DNA of 64,000 bases from Marinobacter sp. (GCA_018402255.1 JAGYIS010000004.1:62001-126000); one strand, 5' to 3'; numbered from the stretch's first letter, positions 38,366-47,701 are shown. The notes: generated by a model not told the origin, from the sequence alone. Program-made: numbers and translations.

Positions 38366-40576
38366 TTGCCCAGATTCCTGTATTTCACTGTTGTCATGAC
38401 GGCTCTGGTGCCCCTGTTGTGGGTGCCAGGCGCCTTTGCTGAGCCCGAGAGTCGTCCCAAGGTGGGGTTGGTGCTCAGTGGCGGTGGCGCCAAAGGCATG
38501 GCTCATGTGGGCGTGTTGCGGGTGCTGGAAGAAATGCGGGTGCCGGTGGATGTCGTGGTGGGTACCAGTGCCGGTGCTGCTGTGGCTGCGCTCTATGCCT
38601 CGGGTATGTCTGTGCATGAGATTGAGCGGCGTTTTATAGGTCTGGACTGGGTGTCGAGTTTTCGGGACGACCCGGGCCGGGCCTACAAACCGGTGCGTCG
38701 CAAACAGGACGACTGGCGTTTGCCTCTGGTGCCGGGGCTCGGTGTCAGTCTCGATGGCGTTCGTCTGGGCGGTGGCCTGGTTACCGGTCAGAACCTGGGG
38801 CTGATCCTGAACGAGCTTACCCGCAACGCCGCATTGGTTGAGGATTTCGACCAGTTGCCGGTGCCGTTCCGGGCGGTTGCCACGGATCTGGAAACCGGCG
38901 AGCAGGTGGTGATCTCGGATGGCAATCTGGCTGAATCCATCCGTGCCAGCATGAGCATTCCGGGAGTGTATGCCCCGGTCCAGCGGGATGGCCGGCTGTT
39001 AGTGGACGGGGGTGTTGCCAACAACCTGCCAATCAGCGTGGCTCATGATATGGGGGCGGAGATCGTTATTGCGGTCGACATTACTGACCCGTTGATGAGT
39101 GCCGATCAGATGAGCGAGGCTTTCTCGGTGGTGGGTCAGCTGACAACGCTGATGACTCGTATCAACACCGATGCCCAGCTCGCGCTGTTAAACCCGGACG
39201 ATGTACTTATTCGTCCGGATCTTGAAGGTTTTGGTTCTGCCGATTTCTATGAGGGCCTGGTGCTGTTTGAGCTGGGGGCTACCGCTGCAAGGGAACACGC
39301 AATTGCCCTTAATCGTCTGACCGTACCGGAAGAGACCTGGATGGCCTATCAGTCAAGGCGCGCTGCCGGCGGCTGGGCGCCGGGGCCGGTCGCCCGGATC
39401 GACATCGCCCAGGGTGATCGTCTGGCTACCGATTTTCTGAGAGAACGAATCCGGCAGCAGCCGGGCGAAGTGCTGGATGCAGAAGCGCTGGAGGCGGATC
39501 TCAAGCGGGTCTATGGCTTGGGCTATTATGAGTCGGTGGCCTGGTCGATGGTGCCCTCCAGCGAAGGGCCGGTTCTGGTGATTCGGGCCCGGGAAAAAAG
39601 CTGGGGGCCGAACTACCTGTCTTTCGGGCTTAATTATGAAGACAATTTCGAAGGTGACACTCGTTTCAACCTGGCCGCCGGACTGCGCATGACCGAGCTG
39701 AACCAGCTAGGGGGTGAGTGGCTGACCGGCGTCCAGCTGGGCACGCAGCCCTGGGTTCGCAGCCAGTGGTATCAACCTTTGACCTACGGCTACGATCGTT
39801 TTGCCGTCCTGGGCGTAGAGTACCGGCAGGACGATTACAGCGTCTATGATCAGGGTCGGCGTATCGCCGAGGTGGATGTCACGTTTCGCCAGATGGATCT
39901 GGCGCTGGGTATGGAATTGGGCGGCGATGCCGAAGTCAGGCTGACCTATGTTCGGGGCTACGCCACCGTGGATAATGAAGTGGGCATGTCGGTTGCCCCG
40001 ACGGATGACGTGCACCAGGGAAACCTGAGCCTGCAGTTGGTGCATGATTCGCTGAGCGATGCCTTTTTCCCGAAAGCCGGAGCGTTTGCGGGTATTCGGG
40101 CCAGGATTGAACGTGACGACCTGGGCTCTGACCGGCGCTTTGACGCCCTCACCGCCATGCTACTGGGCACTGGCACCTGGGATCGTTACAACCTGACCGG
40201 CCTGGTGTACACCCGTCAGGTGGTCAGTGGTGATGCCGGTATTGAAAATGCCGCTCGCCTGGGCGGTTTTCGTCAGCTGTCGGCCTATGCGCCCGGAGAA
40301 ATTACTGGCAATGATGCGGTGCTGGCATCGGTCTATGCGCGGCGGGAATTCGGTGGGCCGGTTATGCCCTGGTTCGCCGGTGCCGGTTTTGAGACTGGTA
40401 ACGCCTGGGACACCATGAGTGACGCCCGTTGGAGCGAGCTGGTGCGCTCATCCAGCGTGTTTGCCGGTGTCGATACCTTGCTGGGACCGGTCCAGCTATC
40501 GGTGGCCTACAACAACGAAGATAACTGGGCGGCCTATCTCAATATTGGCTTCTCGTTTACCCAGCTGTTCTATTAA
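38366..40576 (+). CDS. PlpD-type (type Vd) patatin-like phospholipase with outer-membrane barrel
   Basis: 736 residues, TTG start. Signal peptide 1-25 (cleavage A-F-A/E). Patatin domain (about 32-320): oxyanion hole G-G-G-A-K-G, nucleophile G-T-S-A-G with Ser68, catalytic Asp214 in V-D-G-G. Next comes a single POTRA-like region (about 335-410), then a 16-strand-type Omp85 barrel ending in an aromatic residue (Q-L-F-Y). This layout matches PlpD of P. aeruginosa, in which the lipase is exported through its own barrel. No ribosome site precedes the TTG; translation probably follows from the upstream gene. Confidence 0.88.
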   Translation: MPRFLYFTVVMTALVPLLWVPGAFAEPESRPKVGLVLSGGGAKGMAHVGVLRVLEEMRVPVDVVVGTSAGAAVAALYASGMSVHEIERRFIGLDWVSSFRDDPGRAYKPVRRKQDDWRLPLVPGLGVSLDGVRLGGGLVTGQNLGLILNELTRNAALVEDFDQLPVPFRAVATDLETGEQVVISDGNLAESIRASMSIPGVYAPVQRDGRLLVDGGVANNLPISVAHDMGAEIVIAVDITDPLMSADQMSEAFSVVGQLTTLMTRINTDAQLALLNPDDVLIRPDLEGFGSADFYEGLVLFELGATAAREHAIALNRLTVPEETWMAYQSRRAAGGWAPGPVARIDIAQGDRLATDFLRERIRQQPGEVLDAEALEADLKRVYGLGYYESVAWSMVPSSEGPVLVIRAREKSWGPNYLSFGLNYEDNFEGDTRFNLAAGLRMTELNQLGGEWLTGVQLGTQPWVRSQWYQPLTYGYDRFAVLGVEYRQDDYSVYDQGRRIAEVDVTFRQMDLALGMELGGDAEVRLTYVRGYATVDNEVGMSVAPTDDVHQGNLSLQLVHDSLSDAFFPKAGAFAGIRARIERDDLGSDRRFDALTAMLLGTGTWDRYNLTGLVYTRQVVSGDAGIENAARLGGFRQLSAYAPGEITGNDAVLASVYARREFGGPVMPWFAGAGFETGNAWDTMSDARWSELVRSSSVFAGVDTLLGPVQLSVAYNNEDNWAAYLNIGFSFTQLFY

Positions 40577-40590
40577 CCGGGATTTCAATA

Positions 40591-41253
40591 TCAGTCGGGC
40601 TTGATGGCGCTGATCACCTGCTCGCATTGCTGGATCGCGTAGCGGTGCAGAATGTCGGCAAGGGCTTGTTCGTCCCGGTTACGGATGGCAATGATGGATT
40701 GCTCCATGTGCGCCAGGTTGTCTTCCAGTACCCGGGCGCCACCCCGGCGGAAGGCCACAAACGCGCAGCGTTTGGCCGAAGGCCAGAGATCGTCAATCGC
40801 AGAATCAATAAAGTAGTTGTCGGCATACACCAGTGAGGCTTTGGTGTAGTCGATGCCCAGCTCCAGAAAGGCCATCAGGTCATTCTTCTGATAACAGTGC
40901 TGCATTTTCTGGTGCAGAGATTCCAGCCGCGCCATGTCGTCCGGTTGCCACTGCCGAACCAGTTTGCGCCCGGTGTGGGTCAGGTACAGCTCGAGGGTTT
41001 CGTAAAGGCTGCGAACAAAAAATGCATCCAGAGGCGTAACAAAGGCACCTTTTCGGGGTACGTTTTTTACCAGGTGCCGCTTTTCCAGCAACAGCAGGGC
41101 CTCCCGGATCGAGCCGTGGCTGACGTCCATCTCTTTGGCCATGGCGCCCTCATAAATTCGCTCCCCGGATCTGAGCTGTTCAAAAGCGATGAGATTCTCT
41201 ATGTGGCGGGCGACTTGTTCGGTCAGGGTTTCTCTGGGCTTGAATGCGTTCAT
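40591..41253 (-). CDS. GntR-family regulator, FCD type
   Basis: 220 residues. N-terminal winged helix of GntR type (L-R-S-G-E-R-I-Y-E, S-H-G-S-I-R-E-A-L-L-L-L-E) and C-terminal helical FCD ligand-binding domain. It is convergent with the PlpD gene and lies 78 bp downstream of the cardiolipin synthase gene in the same direction. Regulators of this group usually sense organic acids; the ligand cannot be read from the sequence. Confidence 0.87.
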   Translation of the reverse strand: MNAFKPRETLTEQVARHIENLIAFEQLRSGERIYEGAMAKEMDVSHGSIREALLLLEKRHLVKNVPRKGAFVTPLDAFFVRSLYETLELYLTHTGRKLVRQWQPDDMARLESLHQKMQHCYQKNDLMAFLELGIDYTKASLVYADNYFIDSAIDDLWPSAKRCAFVAFRRGGARVLEDNLAHMEQSIIAIRNRDEQALADILHRYAIQQCEQVISAIKPD

Positions 41254-41331
41254 GGGTTATCTGTTTACAGCAGGTGGAACGTCTGGATTCACCATGGTCG
41301 CACAATGTTATGGTGCGAGCCACAACATCCA

Positions 41332-42768
41332 CTACAGCAACGGTGCCAGCAGGCGCACGGCGCGGCAACTGAGCCGGAAAAGGATTGACCGCTCCTGGTA
41401 ATCGCTTTCGGTCATCAGCTGGCATTGCGTCAGATCTTCCCTGAGCATACTGTCGACAGAGTGGATGAAGTCGGGGCTGGTGGTGATTGCCGTTATCTCA
41501 AAATTCAGTCGCATTGAGCGGTTGTCGAGGTTGGCCGTGCCCACTGCTGCGTAGCGGTCATCCACCAACACCACCTTCTGGTGCATAAAGCCCGGCTGAT
41601 ATCGGTAAATGCCAATGCCGGCCTGGCTGGCCTGGACCAGGTAGGAGTATGCGGCCAGTCGGATAAGCCGGCTGTCGGATTTTTCGGGGATCAGAACGCG
41701 AACGTCCACGCCGCGCAAAGCGGCCAGTTGCAGGGCGTTCATGATCTGGAAGTCGGGCACAAAGTAGGGTGAAGCAATCCAGATCCGGGTGCGGGCATTA
41801 TTGATGCTGTTCAGGAAGAACAGCGTACAGGTTTCCCAGGTATCAGCCGGGCCGGTGGGCAGGATGAGCACCTGTTGATCACCCTTTTTAACCCTCTTCG
41901 GGTGCCAGTTCAGCTCCGGTCTAAGGCTGCTGGCCCAGTGCCAGTCCTCCAGCCACGCCAGTTGCAGGCCGGTTGCTGCCGGCCCCTCGATCCGGCAGTG
42001 GGTGTCCCGCCAGGGTTCCTGATCCATCATCGTGCCCAGGTATTCATCGCCCAGATTGATGCCTCCGACAAACCCGATCTGACCGTCACAGACCAGCAGC
42101 TTGCGATGATTCCTGAAATTGATCTGAAACCGACGTCGGCGCACATTGCCCTTGCCGAAAGAGGCAATGCGGGCGCCAGCTGCGGCCAGCTCATTCAGCC
42201 ACTGGCGTGATAGAAACACGCTGCCGATGTCGTCGTACAAAAACCAGACTTGCACACCCTGGGCCAGTTTGCGCTCCAGAATAGCCTTGATGCGCTGACC
42301 GACCTTGTCGGAACGGACGATGTAGAACTCCATGAGAATGTAGTGCCGGGCGTCTTCCATGGCTTCGAACAGGGCCTCGAACGTGGCCTCACCATCCCGG
42401 AGCAGAGTGCAGTGGTTGTCATTGGTAAAGGGTTGCCGGCTCAGCTTGCACAATACCTGGAGTTCGTCACTGAAATGTTCATGGCCGGGGTTGGATATGG
42501 AGGTGGTCTGTTGCTCGAACTGGTCGAGCAGGGTAGTCAGGGCCTGATCGCCCATGCGGCGGGCCTTGATATAGCCGCCGAAACGGCTGCGGCCGAATAA
42601 CAGGAACATGGGCACGGCCAGATAGGGCAGGCCCACCAGCGCGATGATCCAGGCAATCGCTCCCTGTGCAGTCCGGTAGCTGAGCAGTATCCGGTAGATA
42701 CAGGCAAGCGCCGCCAGGTACAGAAGTGCCAGGGGAATGGCCAGCAGTGAGAGATCGTCAGCGGTCAT
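41332..42768 (-). CDS. cls: Cardiolipin synthase
   Basis: 478 residues. Two N-terminal membrane helices (about 5-25 and 35-57) followed by two phospholipase D domains, each with an HKD motif: H-R-K-L-L-V-C-D-G and H-Q-K-V-V-L-V-D-D. It condenses phosphatidylglycerol to cardiolipin at the inner membrane. The frame is open far upstream, but the ATG at 42768 matches the family start. It overlaps the stop of the upstream AraC-type gene by 11 bp, so these two are likely one transcript. Confidence 0.92.
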   Translation of the reverse strand: MTADDLSLLAIPLALLYLAALACIYRILLSYRTAQGAIAWIIALVGLPYLAVPMFLLFGRSRFGGYIKARRMGDQALTTLLDQFEQQTTSISNPGHEHFSDELQVLCKLSRQPFTNDNHCTLLRDGEATFEALFEAMEDARHYILMEFYIVRSDKVGQRIKAILERKLAQGVQVWFLYDDIGSVFLSRQWLNELAAAGARIASFGKGNVRRRRFQINFRNHRKLLVCDGQIGFVGGINLGDEYLGTMMDQEPWRDTHCRIEGPAATGLQLAWLEDWHWASSLRPELNWHPKRVKKGDQQVLILPTGPADTWETCTLFFLNSINNARTRIWIASPYFVPDFQIMNALQLAALRGVDVRVLIPEKSDSRLIRLAAYSYLVQASQAGIGIYRYQPGFMHQKVVLVDDRYAAVGTANLDNRSMRLNFEITAITTSPDFIHSVDSMLREDLTQCQLMTESDYQERSILFRLSCRAVRLLAPLL

Positions 42769-43804
42769 GGGCAGCACTCTGGTGATTGGCGCGGAACTGC
42801 GCAGGGGCGGTGCCGGTCCAGCGCTTGAACGCCCGGCTGAAGGCGCTGAGTTCTGAAAACCCGAGCAGGAAAGCAATCTCCCCCAATGCATATTGATCGT
42901 CGGCCACGTACCGCAGGGCTTTGTCTTTGCGGACTTGCTCTACCAGGTCATGAAAGCTGAGACCCTCCTTTTTCAGTTTGCGATAGAGCGTTTGGCGGCT
43001 CATGTGACACTGGCGGGCCAGGGTATCGGCATCAATCCGGTCGGTCGCCATTTGCTGGGAAATCAGACGACGAACCTTGCGACTGAACGATTTGCGGGTC
43101 TGCAAGCGGGCGAGCACTGCATTCACCTGCTTCAATACCGCGGAATAGACGTAAGGATTCCGGTGCGGAATGGGTTGGCCAAGGTGCTGACTGGAAAACG
43201 CCATACGGGTGATACCACTGCCGAACAGAATCTGACCCCCGAACAGCTTGCGATACTCGTTGGCGTAGGAAGGCTCCGGGTGGGCAATCTCCAGCCAGTC
43301 CGCTTCAATGCTGCGATCAATAAAATGTCGGGTTCGGCATAGCGCCGCCGCCAGCGTGCGGTCCATATCCTGCCGGCTGTAGTGGTCTGGGTGGTCCGGC
43401 TGCCACGTCAGCACCGCCTGATCCGGAGTCTGCTCAAAGCTCAGGGTAACCGACTCGTTGATCAATCGGTGCAGGCGCACGTACTGCACCACCGCCTCAC
43501 CCAGGGTGTCGCAATTGAAGAAGACATGGCCAACCAGCCCCATTCGTTCCGGATCAATCACCTGGCCCGCATGCAGGCCAACGCCCGGGTCGCCGGTTGA
43601 TTGCTCGGCCAGCTCCCATAGCTGGTAGTGGATGCTGGCGGGGATCCGCAGGTCCGGGTCTTCAAGCGCTTCCAGCGTGACGCCGGTCAGGGCCTCTACC
43701 TTTGCGCGATCCAGTAAACCAAGCGTGTCGAGATAATGCACCAGAGCCAGCGTGCTGGAGGCCGCGACCTGAGGTGTGTCGGCTTGGTCTGTTTGGGCAT
43801 GCAT
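42758..43804 (-). CDS. AraC-family transcriptional regulator (Arabinose_bd type)
   Basis: 348 residues from the ATG at 43804. N-terminal Arabinose_bd/OruR-like domain (about 20-210) and C-terminal AraC helix-turn-helix pair (C-H-M-S-R-Q-T-L-Y-R-K-L, then I-A-F-L-L-G-F-S-E-L-S-A-F-S-R-A-F-K-R-W-T-G). The start is not certain; the frame extends to 43876, but that segment lacks a ribosome site. It overlaps the cardiolipin synthase gene. Targets unknown. Confidence 0.86.
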   Translation of the reverse strand: MHAQTDQADTPQVAASSTLALVHYLDTLGLLDRAKVEALTGVTLEALEDPDLRIPASIHYQLWELAEQSTGDPGVGLHAGQVIDPERMGLVGHVFFNCDTLGEAVVQYVRLHRLINESVTLSFEQTPDQAVLTWQPDHPDHYSRQDMDRTLAAALCRTRHFIDRSIEADWLEIAHPEPSYANEYRKLFGGQILFGSGITRMAFSSQHLGQPIPHRNPYVYSAVLKQVNAVLARLQTRKSFSRKVRRLISQQMATDRIDADTLARQCHMSRQTLYRKLKKEGLSFHDLVEQVRKDKALRYVADDQYALGEIAFLLGFSELSAFSRAFKRWTGTAPAQFRANHQSAAHDR

Positions 43805-43902
43805 GCCGGTGTCAGGCTCCCGTTGATTAACTGTGCTGCTGGTACAAAATGTCAAACGATTGGGACAGTCAGTCAACGGTCGGTCCCTGGTTCAACGATA
43901 GC

Positions 43903-43913
43903 ATGGTCACCAT
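43903..43913. promoter_or_regulatory. Short palindrome between the AraC gene and the 30-residue gene
   Basis: ATGGTCACCAT is symmetric about 43908, and TTCAAC (43891-43896) and GTTGAA (43917-43922) flank it at nearly equal distance. It lies between the leftward AraC-type gene and the small rightward gene at 43953, so it could be an operator for either. Weak evidence. Confidence 0.3.
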
Positions 43914-43952
43914 CAGGTTGAAGCAGTCTGGAAGCAAAAATGGAGGTGTTGT

Positions 43953-44045
43953 ATGGAACGGGAAATCTTTGTACCCCATAGTGAAGCCGAGCGTAAAAAC
44001 GTAATCGCGCTGGCAGAATACCTGGGCAGTATCTACTACTGCTGA
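43953..44045 (+). CDS. 30-residue small protein with strong ribosome site
   Basis: The frame ATG...TGA encodes MEREIFVPHSEAERKNVIAL followed by A-E-Y-L-G-S-I-Y-Y-C. A GGAGG sits six bases before the ATG, and a textbook terminator begins 30 bp after the stop, so the unit looks like an independent monocistronic gene. The peptide is amphipathic and helical in the middle, ends in Tyr-Tyr-Cys, and has no signal or membrane segment. I do not recognise the family. It is too short for standard gene callers and would usually be missed. Confidence 0.68.
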   Translation: MEREIFVPHSEAERKNVIALAEYLGSIYYC

Positions 44046-44074
44046 TGAGTGAGTCGTAATGTCTGTGACCTTGT

Positions 44075-44098
44075 AGCCGGGATTTTCCCGGCTTTTTT
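44075..44098 (+). terminator. Rho-independent terminator of the 30-residue gene
   Basis: AGCCGGGA pairs perfectly with TCCCGGCT around TTT, followed by five more T. It lies 30 bp after the small gene and before the esterase gene at 44193. Confidence 0.92.
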
Positions 44099-44192
44099 GT
44101 GCCCGAAACTTCCCGCCCCAAATTCCCCTTGCCCCCCAAGCTGGCAATGGTAGTGTATTCGGTTCGATCGCATAACCGGAGACCACCAGCTT

Positions 44193-44987
44193 ATGAGTGT
44201 TGAACTGAATAACCGTATTTCCGGTGAGGGAGACCCTCTGATCTTGCTGCACGGGCTGTTCGGGTCACTTGAAAACCTGGGAGGTATCGCCCGTCGCCTG
44301 GAAGATGGCTGGCAGATCCACGGTCTGGATCAGCGTAACCACGGCGCGTCTCCGCATACCGATACCATGGACTACCCGGCCATGGCCGCCGATGTGGTTG
44401 CCTACATGGATGCCCGGGGTCTGGAGAAAGTCACGCTGCTTGGCCATTCCATGGGCGGAAAAACCGCGATGCAGGTGGCCCTGAGTTATCCGGACCGGGT
44501 CAAGGCGCTGATCGTGGCGGATATTGCGCCGGTGACCTATAAAGCCCGACATGATGCGGTGCTGGATGGCATGAAAAATCTGGATCTTAAGGGGGTAAAC
44601 ACGCGTCAGGACGCGGACAAGCGGTTGGCAGAGTTTGTTGAAATTCCCGGAGTCCGGCAGTTTCTGCTGAAAAACCTGGAGCGTGTTCCCGCGGAGCAGG
44701 CGACCGACGCGGCGCAGAGTTTTCGCTGGCGCCTGAACCTGCCGGTGATTGATGCCTGCTACCAGAATCTTGCAGCGGCACCAGAAGGTAACAGCCCTTA
44801 CCAGGGGCCGGTGCTGTTTTTGAAGGGTGCAGACTCAGCCTACATCCAGGACAAACATCAGGACGCCATCCTGAAGCTGTTCCCGGCGGCGGAACTCAAA
44901 ATCATCGAGGGCACCGGGCACTGGTTGCATGCAGAAAAAGCCGACACCTTTGCAAAATTGTGCCGGAGTTTTCTGGAATCCCGCTAG
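44193..44987 (+). CDS. Alpha/beta-fold hydrolase, YbfF esterase-like
   Basis: 264 residues. Motifs in order: oxyanion H-G-L-F-G, D-Q-R-N-H-G-A-S, nucleophile elbow G-H-S-M-G-G, and catalytic His in G-T-G-H-W-L-H. The D-Q-R-N-H-G and H-S-M-G-G-K-T-A combination is typical of YbfF/acyl-CoA esterase-like proteins. Cytosolic; the natural substrate is unknown. It stands alone between the terminator at 44098 and the SMP-30-like gene at 45087. Confidence 0.86.
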   Translation: MSVELNNRISGEGDPLILLHGLFGSLENLGGIARRLEDGWQIHGLDQRNHGASPHTDTMDYPAMAADVVAYMDARGLEKVTLLGHSMGGKTAMQVALSYPDRVKALIVADIAPVTYKARHDAVLDGMKNLDLKGVNTRQDADKRLAEFVEIPGVRQFLLKNLERVPAEQATDAAQSFRWRLNLPVIDACYQNLAAAPEGNSPYQGPVLFLKGADSAYIQDKHQDAILKLFPAAELKIIEGTGHWLHAEKADTFAKLCRSFLESR

Positions 44988-45086
44988 GCCGGCCACTGCG
45001 TTGCCAGCTACCGGGTAATGTCTGCTAAGGTTGGTGTTCATTTCCATCGCCTGCGGGCAAAAGAACGATAAACGGATCGGGCGCTC

Positions 45087-46175
45087 ATGATGAAATGGTT
45101 GTTGATCGGCCTGCTGGTCGTCTTCCTGCTGCTGGGCAGTTTCTTGCTGACGCCCTCGCCAATAGACAGCAAGGCATGGCAGGCACCGTCGCCACCGGCG
45201 CTGACCGGCGTGCTTGCCCCCAATGAACGCCTGAGGCTGGCGGATCTTATGGCCAGGGGCCAGGTGTATGGCCCGGAAGACACCACCATCGATGCCCAGG
45301 GGGTGCTCTACACCGGCACTCAGGATGGCAAGATCGTGCGGGTGTTTCCCGATGGCCAGGTTGAAAACTGGCTGGACACTGAAGGCCGGCCATTGGGTTT
45401 GGTGTTTGATGATCAGGGCAACCTGATTGTTGCCGATGCCTGGAGAGGGCTGCTGTCCATCACTCCGGAAGGGGCGATCACAGTACTGACCCGTGAGGCT
45501 GAAGGCACCCCTTTCCGCTTTACCGATGATGTCGACATTGCCCCCGATGGCCGCATCTACTTTACCGATGCCAGTTCTCGTTTCAATCAGCCAGATTACC
45601 TCCTGGATCTGCTTGAAATGCGACCCCACGGGCGCCTGCTCCGGTATGACCCGAGCACCCGCAGAACGGAAGTGCTGTTGGGCAATCTGCATTTTGCCAA
45701 CGGTGTGGCGGTGTCCCCCGCCGGCAATTACGTGCTGGTTAACGAAACCTGGAAGTACCGTATCCTCAAGTACTGGATCGCCGGCCCGAAAGCGGGGCGG
45801 GCGGAAGTGTTTGCCGATAATCTGCCGGGCTTTCCGGACAACCTGGCGGTCGATCATGAAGAGCGGTACTGGGTCGCTTTCCCGACGCTCAGAAATTCCC
45901 AGGTCGACCGTATGCACCGCCAGCCCTGGCTGAAAAATCTGGTCGCCAAGTTGCCGGATGGGCTAAAACCACAACCACAGGATTACGGACTGGTGGTGGC
46001 GTTTGATGCCAGCGGCAACAAACTGGTCAGCCTGCATGATACCCGTGGCAGCCATCTCCAGGAGATCACCTCGGTCAACCCCCATGACGGGATTCTATAC
46101 TTTGGTTCACTTCACAACGATCGCATCGGCCGGCTACCGTTACAGGCCATTCCCGGCCTAGGAGAACAACCATGA
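45087..46175 (+). CDS. SMP-30/strictosidine synthase-like beta-propeller membrane protein
   Basis: 362 residues. One N-terminal membrane anchor (about 4-22) followed by a six-bladed propeller fold: G-P-E-D-T-T-I-D, R-P-L-G-L-V-F-D, F-T-D-D-V-D-I-A-P-D-G-R-I-Y-F-T-D-A-S-S, F-A-N-G-V-A-V-S, and P-G-F-P-D-N-L. These are conserved in APMAP/strictosidine-synthase relatives, which in bacteria and animals are hydrolases of esters or lactones. Its 3' end overlaps the thioesterase gene by 4 bp (ATGA), so the two act in one transcript. Substrate unknown. Confidence 0.84.
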   Translation: MMKWLLIGLLVVFLLLGSFLLTPSPIDSKAWQAPSPPALTGVLAPNERLRLADLMARGQVYGPEDTTIDAQGVLYTGTQDGKIVRVFPDGQVENWLDTEGRPLGLVFDDQGNLIVADAWRGLLSITPEGAITVLTREAEGTPFRFTDDVDIAPDGRIYFTDASSRFNQPDYLLDLLEMRPHGRLLRYDPSTRRTEVLLGNLHFANGVAVSPAGNYVLVNETWKYRILKYWIAGPKAGRAEVFADNLPGFPDNLAVDHEERYWVAFPTLRNSQVDRMHRQPWLKNLVAKLPDGLKPQPQDYGLVVAFDASGNKLVSLHDTRGSHLQEITSVNPHDGILYFGSLHNDRIGRLPLQAIPGLGEQP

Positions 46176-46642
46176 CTGACACGCAGTCGCTTGCCTGGGA
46201 TCTTCCGGATCCTTTCACCATGACCATCACTGTGCGTCCGGACGATACCGACCGGCTGGGTCACGCCAACAATGTGGTGTATGTGCGCTGGCTGGAAGAA
46301 GTCAGTTGGGCCCACATCGACAGCCTGGGCATGACCTGGGCGGTCCATGAAGAAACCGGTAAAGCCATGGCCATCACCCGCACCGAGTTGGATTACCTGG
46401 CTTCGGCAAACGCTGGTGATGAGCTGGTGCTGGGCACCTGGCTGACCGACTGGGATGGCCGGTTCCGGTCCGCCCGGCAGTTCCAGCTGATACGACCGGC
46501 CGACGGCAAAACTCTGTTGCGGGCCATGTCTGACCATGCCTGTGTTGACATGAAGTCGCAGCGGCCATCAAGGGCTCCGAAAGTTTTTGTTGATACTTTG
46601 TCGGGTGCGCTGGTGAAGGGTGGCCGGGGTCTTGAACGCTGA
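46172..46642 (+). CDS. 4HBT hot-dog acyl-CoA thioesterase
   Basis: 156 residues. Single hot-dog domain with D-D-T-D-R-L-G-H-A-N-N-V-V-Y-V-R-W-L-E, the active-site segment of YbgC/FcbC-type thioesterases, where the first Asp is catalytic. No signal. Start ATG overlaps the propeller gene stop. Substrate is probably an acyl-CoA, but the exact type is not visible. Confidence 0.86.
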   Translation: MTDTQSLAWDLPDPFTMTITVRPDDTDRLGHANNVVYVRWLEEVSWAHIDSLGMTWAVHEETGKAMAITRTELDYLASANAGDELVLGTWLTDWDGRFRSARQFQLIRPADGKTLLRAMSDHACVDMKSQRPSRAPKVFVDTLSGALVKGGRGLER

Positions 46643-46720
46643 GGTCGGTTGCAAAGAATTCTGCTAGTCTGAGATCTGAGGCCGGTAACGGCGCCGTTCT
46701 AATGTTGTCTGGAGAGAGCC

Positions 46721-47701
46721 ATGGAATCATCTGATCTGACCGAATCCGGCACCATGCGCCACGTGGTTTATGATCGTTTTGGCGAGCGTGATGTGCTGCG
46801 GGTAACGGAGTCACCTGTGCCCGTGCCGGGTGAAGGCGAAGTGCTTATCCGGGTACACGGTGCCGGCCTTAACCCGATTGACTGGAAAACCCGCCTGGGC
46901 CTGGGTTTTGTGGCCAGCCAGATTGAACACAGCCTGCCGTGGACGCCCGGGTATGATGCCGCAGGCGAGGTGGTTGCAGTGGCCGACGATGTCACCACGC
47001 TGGCGCCTGGCGACCGGGTGATGGGTATGATCGGTTTTCCGGTCGCCGGAGGCGCCTACGCGCAATACGCCACCGCCAACGCAGACGATCTCGCTATCGT
47101 TCCCGACGAACTCGACCTGATGGCGGCGGCCGGAGTGCCGCTGGCGGCATTGACGGCCTGGCAGGCCTTGTTCGAGGTGGCGCGCCTGGAGTCTGGGCAG
47201 AAGGTTCTTATTCTTGCCGGCGCCGGCGGTGTCGGTCATTTTGCGGTGCAGTTTGCTCTGGAACGAGGTGCGCACGTGATTGCCACCGCTTCGGCTCATA
47301 ACCGGGACTTCCTGGCAGGGCTGGGTGTGCATGAGGTGATTGATTACCACGCCAGCGACATTGCCGACGAATGTTACGGCCTGGATGTGGTTCTTGATCT
47401 GGTTGGTGGTGACACTGGTAAGCGAGCGCTGCACACATTGGCGGAGTCGGGTGTGCTGGTTACCATCCCCACCAACACCGCTGACGAAGTGGTTAGCGCG
47501 GCCGAGGCCATGGGAACTCGGGCTCACGGCATGAGGTCCCGGCCAGACGCCTTCCACCTCGACGAGATCGCTGAACTGATCGAGGATGGCGACGTCAAAG
47601 TCCACGTTGACCGGGTGTTCCCGCTTGATCAGGTCAGCGAAGCCCACAATTTGCTCGAAGCCGGGCACGTCAGAGGCAAGCTGGTGCTCGACTGTCGCTA
47701 G
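46721..47701 (+). CDS. Zinc-independent MDR oxidoreductase (quinone reductase type)
   Basis: 326 residues. N-terminal GroES-like domain (G-A-G-L-N-P-I-D-W-K, P-G-Y-D-A-A-G) and Rossmann domain with A-G-A-G-G-V-G-H-F-A. The catalytic and structural zinc cysteines of alcohol dehydrogenases are absent, so it belongs with NADPH:quinone reductases. GGAG is well placed before the ATG. It is convergent with tcdA; the stop codons overlap by 4 bp. Confidence 0.88.
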   Translation: MESSDLTESGTMRHVVYDRFGERDVLRVTESPVPVPGEGEVLIRVHGAGLNPIDWKTRLGLGFVASQIEHSLPWTPGYDAAGEVVAVADDVTTLAPGDRVMGMIGFPVAGGAYAQYATANADDLAIVPDELDLMAAAGVPLAALTAWQALFEVARLESGQKVLILAGAGGVGHFAVQFALERGAHVIATASAHNRDFLAGLGVHEVIDYHASDIADECYGLDVVLDLVGGDTGKRALHTLAESGVLVTIPTNTADEVVSAAEAMGTRAHGMRSRPDAFHLDEIAELIEDGDVKVHVDRVFPLDQVSEAHNLLEAGHVRGKLVLDCR

